DNA of 64,000 nt, taken from the NCBI GenBank assembly GCA_007026445.1, contig VDMD01000004.1:806001-870000 (forward strand), given 5' to 3'. The notes beneath the pieces were generated by a model, which was given only the letters and a program-made list of their open reading frames with translations, was not told the origin of the DNA and made no database searches. This document shows positions 48,568-60,450 of this stretch, one piece after another (the stretch's first letter is position 1; the number at the start of each line of letters is the position of its first letter). The position numbers and the translations under genes were made by a program. The DNA is from Schizophyllum amplum. Taxonomy: Eukaryota > Basidiomycota > Agaricomycetes > Agaricales > Schizophyllaceae.

Positions 48568-50565
48568 ATGTCCAGCGTTCAAGGCCCCGTCCTCACCGCT
48601 CGATACATCTCGGCGCCTACTTCTTTCACCTCTTCGCCCGACGCGTTTGGGCTGAGGCGCAGCACCAGCGCGGGCTCGCCCCCCTCCACCCCGTCCGCCA
48701 ACATCATCGACGCGGCATCGGCCCTCGCCGCTTCCCTTGCCGCCCTCGGCTTGGATGCAAAGCCCAGCATTCCAGTGGAACCCCAGTCGTCCTCCATGCC
48801 ATGGGTGCCTCCCATGACGGGCGCCAACGCCATCGCGGTTGGGCCGCGCAGCAAACCTGCCGCTCAGAACACTGGCCCGTGCACCGGCGCTTCCGGCATG
48901 ACTACTCCGGATTTCCCCTCATCCCTCAACCAGCCCGCAAGTGATATAGCAGCCGTGAGTGATAACACGCGACTGTGAGGAAGACGTGACTAACAGCTTA
49001 CGCAGGAGCGTGGTATCTCCCACTTGCCCTACCCGTTCCTGTCCGCCACATCGTCCCAACCGGCCCAGTCCGCTACCCAGCTCCCGTCGTGGTTGACCTC
49101 CACCTCAGGGTCCTGTGTAGACGACAGCAACGGCGGACTTGGCACCAGCGCTATCAGTGCATTCGATACGTGGTGCAGCAACTTCAAGAATACGAACAAC
49201 AGTACCCCGAGAACAGCAGCGCCCTCGCCACGAATGGCAGCGCGTTCCCTCCGGCGCGCGCCAGTGCATTCCCTCCTGCGCGTGCGAGCGCATTTCCTCC
49301 AGCTAACGTCAACCCCTCGAACACCTACGCATCCCCCAACAACACCCACTTCTTTACCAACACCAGTGCATTTGGTCCTGTGGTGCGTGTGCATTCGTCC
49401 TATGCTGGTCGGCAAAAGCTCATCGAACTATCCCAGAACTCCTGCAGCAGGGCGTTCACCACCCCCAATCATACGTTTCCCTCTGATGCCAGTTCATTCG
49501 GTCTGAGGGTACGTGTGCATCTGTGCTACCGTCAATGATGCTTAGCTCATTGGCATTGCACAGAGCACTCCGTCGATGGCGCCTCAGAACAGTGCGCTCC
49601 AGAACATGAGCTGGACGGCCCTTCAGAGCTTGCCTTGGATGGCCCGCGATGACGACGCGATGGACACGTCACCCGACGACCCGGACGCCATGGACACCTC
49701 TGACGATGGCGAAATTGTGCCCGGCTTCGATTTCCTGGCACACCGGCATCCACTCCGTGCGTTTTACAACCCGGACGCCTGGCAGCCAATAGCCTCGACA
49801 TACCACCAATCCCCCTTCGTCCAACACCAACCGTCCCCTCTCACATACAGCCAACCGCCCCTCCCCTACCACCCATCCTCTCTGGTCTACAACCCCTTCG
49901 TGCCTGCTGCCCCCCCTGCCCCTCCCCAGCCCACGAACTCCAACGCGTACGACACCCTCCGCCAGCTTGATGACTCTGTCGCTGCAGTGTACGCGCCGCC
50001 GCCGCCTCGTGAGGTCTCCACTTACAGCCCCGCCTACGAATCCCTGTTTGGCGACATCCACCCTCGCCAGCGCTCCACCGAATCGATTCCCACGCCGCAG
50101 TCCTCTTCCTTCGTCGACGAACTCATCCGGCGGCACAAGCCCGCTCCCGTGCCCATGAAGAAGCTCAAGTCCGTCTCTCCCTTTCCGCCCGTGCCTCGGC
50201 CCATTGTGCAGAAGTGGGAGGATGCTATAGCTGAGCAGGTTGCACGGGCCCGCGGGGTGCACGCCCGTGAGACGAAGCGTCCGGAGACGGAGAAGGCGAG
50301 TGCGCCTGCACAGGTGAAACCCGAGCGCCGGCGGATGCCGCCATGCATGGTACCGGCGAGGACGTGGAAAGCGCTGGACAACATGAAGAGGGAGAAGGAA
50401 CGGGAGGAGAAGGAGAAAGCGGCGGCTGCCGCAAAGGAGAACGAGAAGGAGTCTTCTTTGAGCGAGAAGACGCGCCAGTGCGACTTGACGAAGCTGGGCA
50501 GCCGCCTGCTGAGCGCGGCTTCCCAGGTCCAGGTGCCGTGGGTGTGGATGACTTCGTGGCCGTAA
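48568..50565 (+). CDS. Uncharacterised Pro/Ser-rich protein, family member A
   Basis: I do not recognise this protein. Exons 48568-48954, 49006-49116, 49179-49382, 49437-49508 and 49564-50565 give 591 aa; the junction 49116/49179 is the least certain. The N-terminal half is Ser/Pro/Ala-rich with tandem ASAFPPAR-type repeats. The last exon carries AMDTSPDDPDAMDTSDDG, VPGFDFLA, HPLRAFYNPDAW, PPAPPQPTNSNAYDTLRQLD, a basic helix-prone region, PPCMVPARTWKALDNMK and a final block, TRQCDLTKLGSRLLSA, ending in VPWVWMTSWP. The same blocks in the same order, with the last two introns at identical places, occur in member B near the right edge. No signal peptide, transmembrane helix or catalytic motif is evident. 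Predicted mostly disordered; function unknown. Confidence 0.7.
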
Positions 50566-50849
50566 TATGTTTCCGTGCTTCTGTCTCTAGCCCTTGGACT
50601 CGTGTTTCTGGCCTCATACTTCTGACTCTGCCTTCACATACTCTATATCTCTTCTAATCTTCTTGACTTCGTTTCATTTTATATCCCTTCCATGTCTTCA
50701 CTGGAGTCTCTTGCATATCTTTATTACTACTTATCCGTATAGCTGCTTGTATTGCTTCTTCTACCGTAGACATGCTGCCATGAGCGCTGTCTCTTCTTTC
50801 AATTGCATCTCTCGAGTTCACCTTGGCCGAAGTTCAGAATCAGCGATCT

Positions 50850-51845
50850 CTATTCGTTTGACGCCTGCGGCAGCCTGGCGAATCGAAGGATGAAGAGGTG
50901 CTCTCGACCTGCCCGCCGCTGGAGGACAATCTACGAGGATAAGTATCAAATCGAAGATATGCCAGAGAAAGGACACTGCTACCAACCTTGCATCCGAGGC
51001 CAAGAATCTCCATCCGACGCTGAATGTCGGCGATGTTATTCTGCTTGACAGCCACTAGATAAAATCTCCCCTGCGCGGAGAGAAGTTGCTTCTTCGATTT
51101 CAAGCCAAGAAACAAAGTCTCAAGGTGTCATTCACTCACTGGCACAATGGGGAGGAAGAGGTCTGTGACCTGCATGCCGTCGGTGCCGCCCGCCCACGAA
51201 CCGGGCAGCGTCATTCCGCTTTGCGCATAGAACGCCTCCTCAGCTTCCGTCGGAACGTATGGCGGGTTGAACAGCAAGACGTCCACAGAGTGTTTGAGGC
51301 GTGGTAGTAAGGAAGATGCGAAAGACATCTTTATAGGCTCAAGGGCGACCTGAAGACAAAAGATAAGAGAAGAGCGCCACGGGTAGCATACGAGAGACGA
51401 CTGACTGACTCGCACCTCATTCCGTATACCGGTCCTTCGAGTACATTCGCACGCACGTGAATTTATGTCGACACATAGTATGGCTGGAATTCGGGCATGT
51501 TGGCACCCGATCATCAGGTTGGATGCAAAGACGCACGCACACCAGGCAGTACTTTGCCTAGGAAAGCGGACACGCAGCCTGAGCCTGACCTAATAGTACA
51601 GCATCAGAGTCAAATACCATGCTATCAATTTTCTGCGCATACCCAATCTCGACAGCGACTGTGGGCTTCATCTCTCGAAGCTCATTCGCATCCGCTTCGA
51701 GAGCATCAAGAAGCAGATAGGTGTCTTCTATTTTGACGAGTTAATTCATGCGCGTGTCGAAGGCCTTTTCAGGCAAACCTGCAGGCTCATATACTGAATC
51801 CAAGTCTTCGGCAGTGAGGTGTGAAGTATCCGGCGTTGGTATCAT
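50850..51845 (-). CDS. MTQ2: MTQ2-type eRF1 N5-glutamine methyltransferase
   Basis: Seven small exons (51845-51779, 51727-51643, 51589-51543, 51483-51416, 51349-51140, 51092-50988, 50930-50850) sum to 220 aa, the usual Mtq2 length. MTQ2/HemK2 with Trm112 methylates the glutamine of the GGQ motif in release factor eRF1. The protein opens with VYEPAEDTYLLLDALEADA, then SAM motif I EIGSGSGCVSAFLG, motif II ILCVDINSRA, the catalytic NPPYVPT in DVLLFNPPYVPT, and SWAGGTDGMQVTDLFLP, all in family order. The exons are short, so the gene is easily missed by ORF length. It converges on family member A, leaving about 280 bp between the stop codons. Confidence 0.92.
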
Positions 51846-52360
51846 GGTGGTGGGAGAAGACTAACCGTGGGATCGTAATGTGATCGCTCAGGTCAGGGCC
51901 GAGATTACCTTTTCAGGTTGAATGGATCATCATTGGACGGTCGTGACGGATGTGGGCTACTTACAGGTGGGCCAGTCGTGTGTAGCATTCTGTCGGTGCT
52001 GTGGGTCGTCGTGGGTAGCGACGGCGACGCTGTGGATCGTTAATGTGGATCGGTGCGATAATGCTGTGTGAGAAGACGTTTTCAGCGCTGTGAGCACTTA
52101 CGCGGAGGCTCGGCATGCGTACGCGGAGGCTCGGCATGCGTACGCGGAGGCTCGGCATGCGTACACGGCTCGCTACCGTTGTCCATAATGGTGCAGCTAC
52201 AGTTGGCAATGGTTCGTCACAATGAACATTGCGATGCTCATCGTGCCATGGGGCTCGGCTTTGAGATGGGTCACCACTCAAATATAAAAGCGAGAACGAC
52301 GTCAATCACTCATCCTCTCTCTTATTCCCAGCATCTGAGTACTAATCTCCATTAACTATC
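51846..52360. promoter_or_regulatory. Divergent promoter region, MTQ2 / SDR
   Basis: These 515 bp lie between divergent start codons. They contain a 21-bp tandem repeat (entered separately) and TATAAAAG at 52283-52290, about 70 bp before the SDR ATG. Confidence 0.5.
52102..52164. repeat. Three perfect copies of a 21-bp tandem repeat
   Basis: The unit gcggaggctcggcatgcgtac is repeated exactly three times in tandem (52102-52122, 52123-52143, 52144-52164). Each unit contains the palindrome GCATGC. It sits about 200 bp upstream of the SDR start codon. Confidence 0.85.
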
Positions 52361-53265
52361 ATGTCTCGCGTCTTCCTCGTCACTGGAGCCAACACCGGCA
52401 TCGGCTACGAAGTCGTGCAACAGATCGCCTCGAAGGATAAGAATTCCGTCGTGTACCTCTCTTCGCGCTCGGAGGCGAAAGGGAAGGAGGCGATGTACGT
52501 GCGCGCCACATCCATATCTGACTCTTCGTACTAACGATCGCCCTCACAGCGCGTCTCTGGAGAAGGGGGGCCTCACCAACGTCAAATTTGTGCTGCTCGA
52601 TGTGACGGACACGAAGACCATTGCCTCCGCGTACGAGGTCATCGAGAAGGCTGAGGGAAGCTCGATGTCCTCGTCAACAACGCCGGTACGCACATCCCTT
52701 CATCGTATCCATCGCCCTCCTCACCCGCACATTCTAGGCAATGGCTTCTTCGACCGCGAGCAAGACGCGCGCAAGGCCGACATCAACGCTGTGCGCGAGG
52801 CTGTCGAGCTCAACCTGATCGGTCTCATCCAGACGACGACTGCGTTCCTCCCTCTCCTCCGCAAGGGCACCAACTCCGTCATTCTTAACGTCACCACGGA
52901 CATGGCCTCGCAGGAGCATCTCACCCATCTCCCTCCCTGCCCGCTGCACTGCGTCGCCTACAACACTAGCAAGGCGGCCGCGAACTCCTACACGATCTCT
53001 CTCGCGAAGATGCTGGAGGGAGAGGGAATCAAAGGTGCGTACCTTATGCCATGGAATGAGGTGTGGATGGAACTGACTGCGTTTCGTAGTAAACGCAGTC
53101 ACGCCGGGATACACGGCGACGAAGCTAAACAGTTTCGGTGCGCACGCGCCTGGGGCGCGTTCCGTCCAGGATGGCGCGGCGATCGTGGTGCCCTGGGCAC
53201 TCCTCGACAAGGATGGCCCAACTGGAAAGTTTATCTGGTGGAACGGAAAGGAGCACGCGTGGTAA
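52361..53265 (+). CDS. Short-chain dehydrogenase/reductase (carbonyl-reductase-like), one apparent frameshift
   Basis: Exons 52361-52494, 52550-52685, 52738-53034 and 53090-53265 encode a classical SDR of 247 aa once one G is restored in the run at 52655-52657. As written the frame passes from IEKAEG into a wrong frame just before KLDVLVNNAG. Family landmarks are FLVTGANTGIGYEV (cofactor loop), LDVTD, NNAG, a catalytic YNTSK (YxxxK) and VNAVTPGYTATKLN (the PG motif), ending with SP-like DGPTGKFIWWNGKEHAW. It is probably an NADPH-dependent carbonyl reductase of unknown substrate. A TATAAAAG element and a triple 21-bp repeat lie upstream. Confidence 0.82.
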
Positions 53266-53691
53266 GCTCGCAAGAATATACTTAGCACGCCAGCGCCTCG
53301 ACTATGTCGTTTGTACAGTATGAAACAGACTCACTCAGAATTATGTTAGTGCTCCCCATTGATGTCTCGAACATCGCGCGCCATCTGGTTGCCCTCGAGA
53401 CGTCGAATTTCGTCGCAATGAGCTCGCGCGAGGTTTGCTCATGGTGGCATGAGTGCACGACGTCGCCCTTCGGTCTGCCAGTGGCCCTGGGCACGCGATT
53501 GGTACATCTCACCCGTGCGACCACTCAAACATCTAACCACCGATCGAGCACGCCAGTCTATGCAAGAAGGTACCCTCGGATAATTTTGCCACATATGCCG
53601 CACGTTGCGATACAGCATGAACGTACTTAGAATAGTAAGGCAGGACCACACAAAGATCCAGTACGTACGCACATTACGTTCTCCACCAGCA
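53266..53691. other. Intergenic region between convergent SDR and IPI3
   Basis: These 426 bp separate two convergent stop codons and presumably hold both 3' UTRs. No further feature is supported. Confidence 0.45.
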
Positions 53692-55515
53692 TCACGTCCT
53701 CCCTCGCTTCCTCTTCCTTTCGTCGCCGTCCTCTGCGCTGCCCGCCTGTCGATTCCGCACCATCTTCTGCACGATGTTATCCCACATCATATCGTTTACG
53801 CCCTTGGCCTTGCCGAGTTGCTCGCGTAACTGCACGATCTCGCTCTCCAGGTCCGTCACGCGCGCCTGGAGCGTCACCGCGTCCTGTTGCTGTTGGCCCG
53901 CCTCTCCGAGCGCGGGCTGGAGGAAGAAGGCGTGGTCCCGCAGCAGTTCATCCTCCGTATACGGTAAATCAGTCGTCTGGGTTCAACATTAGCCACCAAA
54001 AAGTAAATGTACAGAGCGTCAGAGCACGCACTCTCTGTATCGCTGGTAACAACGTCGCGACCTCGTGCGCCTGCCGCGCTTTCGCGTCGCGCATCCGCTG
54101 GAAGGCCACCACCGGGCGCACGGGCACAACATCCTTCGGGTCGCCGGCGCTCATGCTAAGGCTAACGTGCCCGACGAGATCCGGCGGCTTCAGCATCGTT
54201 GCCAGATGTGCGACCGTGAATCCCTTGTGCGCGGAGATGCTCCGAAGCAGCTGGTGCGAGGGGATGTCGTAGATGTGGACGGTGCCCGTGGCGGTGCCGG
54301 CGAGCAGCAGGGAGGCGGTGGCACTGATGCAGAGGGCAGTGATAGGTTCACTAGGGTAAGGGGATGAGTATTAGCTCAAAGGATTGTTGGGGACATGCGC
54401 TACGCACCCGACGGATATCAAACGTTTTCTGCGTGCCTCGGCAGGAATATCTTCGATGCGGATGACGTCGCTGACTCCCGCGCCGCCGACAGCCTCAGCG
54501 GGGATGCCTGATTTTTCGTCCGCGTCACGGAAGAGGTTGACCTGGTGCGCTGAGCCGTCGGGCGCAGCGGCGAAGAAGAACCGCTCGGTGACATCCCAGG
54601 CGAGACATGTAATCGCTTGGGGGAAGGTGAAGGTGGTGAGGAGGGACTTCGTAGCGAGGTCCCAAACCTGGTGAATGACAAGATGATTTAGCACGGGTAG
54701 AAAAGGATCAAGGAGGAAAGGGATAGACCTTGGCACTGTGGTCCACCGAGGAGGTGAGGATTCGGCAGTTGGGGAAGATACCAACGCCGCAGACGATGTC
54801 GGTAATGGGAAGAGTATGATCGGATAGTATTGTGAATGGGAGGGGGAGCTCGTTTTGTAGCTCATCGTCAACAAGTCTGCGGCACGGACGTCAGTAAGCA
54901 CTTCGCACGCATGCAATCGAGAACATACCTGGAAACGGACCACACGCTGACACCAGAGTCATCGCTCCCTGAGATCAACGCCGCACCATCACGCGTGAAC
55001 TTCAGCACGGAGACTTGGCGGTAATGTCCGTCCCATGCGTTGTAAAGGATGCCAGACGCTACCTGTTCTGGTGCGCGGTTCGTTAACACATCTCTCAAAG
55101 CATGTAATATGACACTCGCCTCCCAAAGATAGATCCTACCCTGCGCCGTCCCCCCAGCACAGTAACTCCCCCGTGGATCGAGCGCTATGCAGGTGAGCTT
55201 CTCGGGGAGCACGATCTTCATCGCTAGTTGGTCCTGAAGATGTGAGCTTATCATCACAGTCAAAGCAGTGCTGCGCACTTTTTGAAAGTTGTACACGTTG
55301 AGTATAGACTTGTCAGTCTGGCAAGAAAGCATAAGACCGCCTTCCGAGCCGGTGGATTCGAGAAACGCGGTGCAGTTCCGCGGTGCATTCGTCTGCTTGA
55401 AGGATGCCAGCGAGTTCCCCGTCTGTAAGTCGTGCAGCGCAATGCATCCCGGCCCCGTGCTCGACGATGCTGCGCTCGACGTCGCCGCCGTCGCGCAGAA
55501 GATGATTTCTTGCAT
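53692..55515 (-). CDS. IPI3: IPI3/WDR18 homologue, Rix1-complex ribosome biogenesis factor
   Basis: Exons 55515-55279, 55233-55120, 55062-54929, 54876-54729, 54667-54408, 54350-54032 and 53976-53692 encode 498 aa. WD40 repeats are clear: SYCAGGTAQGRIYLWE, LISGSDDSGVSVWS, RILTSSVDHSAKVWDLATKS and ASLLLAGTATGTVHIYD. A C-terminal coiled coil follows (TLQARVTDLESEIVQLREQL) and a basic tail ending KRKRGRT. This is the layout of Ipi3/WDR18, which with Rix1 and Ipi1 processes ITS2 and matures pre-60S subunits in the nucleus. The intron 55119-55063 uses a GC donor (gcgagt). The ATG at 55515 is the first in frame. Confidence 0.88.
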
Positions 55516-55908
55516 GGCAGGAGCGCGTGAGGGGATCACCGATCACCGATCGCAAAGGGAACAATGAGGGCGACCCGATAAGATAAGATAACCTTTGCGA
55601 GCCAGCCGCTCGCGCGACCGAGGGAACGAATGGCGCCATTGAACCCGAGTCGCGAAGGGCTTCTGGATTACAACATGAGGCAAAGGCGCCCTGGCGCACA
55701 AAGTAAATGTGCTTCTGACTACTGCGGAGCGTATGGATACACGGATGAGGGATGAGATGCGAGTCGAGACAGCCAGTGCGAGCAGCCGGGGGGGAATCGT
55801 GTACCGAATCGATATGTAAGTACAATGTTTGCAATGCCGTCGTATCAATCATCATCATCGTAGGTCCAGTAGTACGTAGGGAGAGGGGTATGGATGGACG
55901 TACAATGC

Positions 55909-57131
55909 TCACTTGTTCGACTTCTTCGGGGCCGGTTTTGCTTTGCCCTTGCCCTTGCGCCGCCGGCCGCCCTCCTCTTCCGAGCTGCTCTCCTCACGGG
56001 CCGACTCGTACGGCTCGATGTGTACCACGTTGCGCCCCGCCGGCGGGGCTGGGCTCGCGCTGCGATACGGTTCCGTGGACATGGTCGCCTCCCTCAGCTC
56101 ATGCACTCGCGAGCTCTTCATTGTCACGATCTCCCGCAGCCAGCCGTTCTCCCGACGAAGGTCTGCGGCCTCCTTCTCCAGCTCGTCAGCGCGCCCAGTC
56201 AGATCCGCAACGGACCGTTCTAGATTCAATGCCTTTTGCTTCTTTTTGATTCGGAAGCGCGCTGCGACAGCGAGACCGGCTCGTGAGTAGACAAGGAGAC
56301 GTGGAACTAGTCAGCTTACCTGACGCTGCTGTATTCCGTCTACGCTTCTCCTCCGCACCGACATCGTCGAGCCCTTCGGGGGAGCCGGCGGAGGAAGAGC
56401 CTCCAGACCCTGCAGACGTCGCGGTGGCGAGACCCGATGGTGGCGAGACAGTGGAGGCGAACGGTGATGGCGGCGATGAGAAATGAGAGCTCTGTTGATT
56501 GTAGAAGGGTGGGCCAGGGGGATTACCGCCGTGGTGTGAGGACTGGTGGTGGACAAGTGGTGGAAGGGAGCCCCATGACGGGCCCGCGACCGCGTTCATG
56601 AGCTGGTCAACGCCTGGCAATTGCGAGTCAAAATTGTGCGGCATCATGGACGACGGGCCGTATGGATTGGGGTTGTGTTGGAACGATTGCATGAGTGCCG
56701 CATAAGACGCGTCGTTGAATGGCTGTGGCGAATTGCGGTGGCTGGAAGAGAGCTGTGCCAACAGGAGTGCTTCCTACGGGCACGAAAACACGATCAGCGA
56801 CTGCGGCACTCTTCTGGGATTGCTGAAGAACGCGTACCTCTGGTGTGGGGCCCGTGTTGGAAGACTGTCGACCAGAACCGGAGGGTCGCGCGCGCCGGGC
56901 ACCTCCAGGGTTATTGCTGCGACTATTATTGCTGCCGCTGCCGTTGTGATGATCATTGTTGTACGGGTTCATCGCGTCGACAGAATCCGCGTCGAAAGAG
57001 AAGATGAGTTGCTCCCAGTGTGACAATTCGGCCTTAAGACCTGAGAGGGGAGGGGAAGTCTGGAGATCATGTAAGAAGACGTCCTTTTGGTCGACCAACG
57101 ACATGAGGGGGTGGGAAGAACGATATTTCAT
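55909..57131 (-). CDS. bZIP transcription factor of the CYS3/MetR type
   Basis: Exons 57131-56838, 56773-56320 and 56261-55909 give 366 aa. A Ser/Asn/Pro-rich N-terminus with poly-Ser and HHGG stretches leads to the basic region EEKRRRNTAASARFRIKKKQ and a leucine zipper (LERSVADLTGRADELEKEAA then LRRENGWLREIV). The motif RRRNTAASARFR is characteristic of Neurospora CYS3 and Aspergillus MetR, activators of sulfur assimilation. A basic Lys/Gly tail ends the protein. The intron at 56319-56262 interrupts the basic region, as often seen in this subfamily. The sulfur role is inferred from the motif only. Confidence 0.85.
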
Positions 57132-57768
57132 TGAATGCGGGCTCTGGCAGGTAAATAAGCACGATAGTCAGAGTTTCGCCATCCACCAAAGAGATTGCGA
57201 CAGCGAGAGCGGGCCATTGGCAATGGTTCAGTTGAATTTCCCGTTTGGGTTTGCCAATTATATCCGAGGCGTAGGACGGCTAGGGAGCCTCGGGGGAGCG
57301 AAAACGGCGGCGGAAATAATCAAGAGAGCAAGCAGAACATCTGTTGTCATGTTTTGAGTACGCTTGTTTACACTTGGGGGAGGGAATCTGGAATTCCATA
57401 AAGGATTCCGAATAGCATCCCATTAAGTCTCTTCCGAATTAGGGAAATAGCCGGAGCTCCGTGGTTCGGAATAAACGGCAGAAAGGTTCCTCTGCTTTGG
57501 CCATTCGCCATAGAGGTCGTTCAAGTCGACATATTCGACAATTGCAGCGCGATGAGGAGGCGAAGATGAATTTGAAGGGAGAGAGGGGAAATACAAATCC
57601 TTGCCCAACTTGTTCTATCGAGCGAACCGGTTCGGCGCTTCCACGTGCGCTTTGTCTCCCACGCGCGCAAGCCGTGACGTAGACTGATCCCACACGTGCT
57701 CGATCGCGACGCGCGTCTACGAGTCCGGGCGCCGTTGTCGACGCTCCTTGTCTTTGTACTTTTACACG
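57132..57768. promoter_or_regulatory. Divergent promoter region, bZIP / NPL4
   Basis: These 637 bp separate divergent genes. Three copies of TTCCGAAT or its complement lie within 70 bp: 57406-57413, 57432-57439 and 57465-57472 (reverse). No gene is supported. Confidence 0.4.
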
Positions 57769-60065
57769 ATGGTAAGCCTTGTCGACACAGGCAACTCAAC
57801 CACTGACTCTGGCCTCAGCTTATTCGTATTCGCTCGAGGGATGGAAACTTTCGCTTCGAGTTCAATCCAAAGGCGGACGTATCTGAGCTCCTGGAGAAGG
57901 TGAGTGCCACATTATCCTCTGACCCTCGGTTACGTTGACTCGTGTGAACAGATAATAGAGAGCTCCCCCAATGCCAACAGAGATACAGTTACAATCTCCA
58001 ATCAACCGCGCGGCAACGAGGCACCCATCTCTACGCTCCTAGGGAAATCGCTCGAGAAGCTCGGTCTCAAGTGCGTCCTATACTGATGGGTCGCGATCTG
58101 GGTGCAGCCTGATCCTTATACGACAGACACGGAGATCTTGTGTTTGTCAATTACAAACCACGCGAGGACGAGTCTGCTGCGGCGCCACCACCCGCCTCAA
58201 CGCCAGCAGCATCGTCCAGCACATCACAGCCCAGCCGCCTGTGGGAAACTGTGCAGGAAGACCCCGTTGACACGTACTGGAGATCCAAAGATGGCATGAT
58301 ACCTCGTGGGCGCGACGCCCAGTTCTGCAAGCATGGGGCGAAGGGAATGTGCGACTACTGCATGCCACTGGAGCCGTACGACGCGAAATATCACAAGGAG
58401 CAGAACATCAAGCACCTCTCCTACCACGCCTATGTGCGCAAGCTCACGCCTAAATCTACCCTGTCCAGCTCGGCATCCCTCCCTCCACTCGAACCGATCT
58501 CGTACAAGGTCAAGATCCCATGTCCGACCGGCGACCACCCGTCATGGCCAGAAGGCATATGCACTGGCTGCCAACCCTCGGCTATAACACTGCAGTCCCC
58601 GGCCTTCCGCATGGTCGACCACCTCGAGATCGCCAACATGGAGATTGTCGACCGCTTCCTGCAGGCGTGGCGGAAGACTGGCCTGCAACGTTTTGGCTGG
58701 ATGATCGGTCACTACGAGCCCTACGACAAAGTTCCCATGGGTATCAAGGCCGTGGTCGAGGCCATCTGCGAGCCGCCACAGGAGGGCGAGTTGGATGGTC
58801 TCACCCTCGGCCTGCCTTGGGAGGACGAGACACGTATCCGCCAGCTGTCCGCGAACGCTGCGACGCCGTTGACTATCGTTGGCTACGTCTTCACTGACCT
58901 GGTGCCTGACGAGGAGGACCGGACGAAGACGCAGTACCGGCGACACCCCGGCTCATTCTATCTATCCTCCCTGGAAGCAATTTTTGCCGCGCGAATGCAA
59001 CTGAACAACCCAACGAAGACGCGATCCTCATCTACTGGCATGTTTGGCTCGCGCTTGGTGACGGCTGTGTTGACGGGCACGGAAGACGGCGCCATCGATG
59101 TTTCCGCGTACCAGGTATCTGAGCAAGCCTGCGCGATGGTCGAGGCGGACATGATTGAGGCCAGCGTAGACCCGGGGATTGTGCGCGTCAAGGAAGAGGA
59201 CCGGTCCGTGGACAACGCACGCTACATTCCCGACGTGTTCTTCTCATACAAGAACGAGTACAACATCGAGGTCAAGAAGAGCGCGAAGCCGTGCTTCCCT
59301 GTCGAATACCTGCTCGTCAACGTACGCCGCTTTCCCTGGAGCGTTTTTGAGACGCTGACATACCCGTCTTAGGTGACGCACGGTTTCCCGCAGGCGCCGG
59401 AACCGATGTTTCAGTCGATTCAATTCCCTATCGAGAACCGGCAGGGGCTGGAGGACCAGACGGTCGATGGCGTCCTGGGCACGCTTGCGCGGCTCGACGC
59501 GCCCAATATCATGCCGAGCATTCACGCACCAGCGGGCGAGTCGCCAAAGCGCACTGAGCTCGCTCGATATCTCAGCGATTGGCACCTCGTCTCATTCCTC
59601 GAGACGACGCAGCTGATGTCTGTGGTACGTACCCTCATAGACTTGCATGCATATTGGAATATGTGCTTACTCCTTTCTGTCTAGGCCGACATCAAGCTCA
59701 TGACGCGCACCGTCTCACGACCGATGCTCCTGCGAGAGCCCGCGCTCTTGGACCCCGTCCTGCAATGCGAAGGGTGGCAAACGCTGATGACCTTCACACG
59801 AGAAAGCGCACGTGCGTATATCTTCAGCTGACTTCTCGGGAGCCCGAACCCTGACATACTATCATCAGCACCCTCGCGACCGCAAACCTCAGCACCGTCC
59901 GGCTCAAATGCCATGGATGAGGACATTCCACCCGAGGTGTTCGACCAGATAGCTGCTTCGGATGCCCAGGGCGGCGGCGGAGGCGGCCCTCGGATATGTC
60001 CGCACTGCACGTTCGAGAACTATCATGGCGGTTCGGACTGCGAGGTCTGCGGGCTACCTCTCTAG
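57769..60065 (+). CDS. NPL4: NPL4, Cdc48-Ufd1-Npl4 ubiquitin adaptor
   Basis: Exons 57769-57771 (ATG only), 57819-57899, 57952-58070, 58127-59321, 59373-59624, 59685-59811 and 59869-60065 encode 657 aa. The N-terminal ubiquitin-like domain begins LIRIRSRDGNFRFEFNP. The NPL4 zinc-finger region has FCKHGAKGMCDYC and CPTGDHPSWPEGICTGC. The MPN-like Npl4 domain contains RFGWMIGHYEPYDKVPMGIK. A C-terminal RanBP2-type finger (CPHCTFENYHGGSDCEVC) completes the standard order. With Ufd1, Npl4 recruits ubiquitinated clients to the Cdc48/p97 unfoldase in ER-associated degradation and chromatin extraction. The first exon consists of the start codon alone. Confidence 0.95.
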
Positions 60066-60450
60066 AGTGGGCAAACGCGTATATTGGTGGCGCCACGCTG
60101 CATCACAATTGGTTCCGTGTATAATTGGATTTTCTCGCCACGATTATCGCAGCGAAAGCTCTAGCCAAACTGTAGCTGTACCATTAACCGGCTGCCGACA
60201 ATCCTATCCTATGCATGCTCGTAACAATCGTGTTCGTGTCCCGCGTCCTCCGACCTCCAACAAGATACAAAAAGATACAGTAACAAGTTGTCCAAAGAGC
60301 TGTGTGGGGCCGTACATAAAACCTATACTTAGAAACGGAGCTTTGTGACAGTAGACCTCAAGCGGAGACCCCGCTAGGCGAAGATTGCTAAATGCCAGGC
60401 GGAGACGGTACCGGGCGGAAGACGTCTACCGGCTACGCAGAAACGATCAC
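60066..60450. other. Intergenic region between convergent NPL4 and Nudix genes
   Basis: These 385 bp lie between two convergent stop codons. I see nothing beyond presumed 3' UTRs. Confidence 0.45.

Noticed and set aside
52102..52164. CRISPR-like array
   Set aside because: The 21-bp units are directly adjacent with no spacers, and the genome is eukaryotic.
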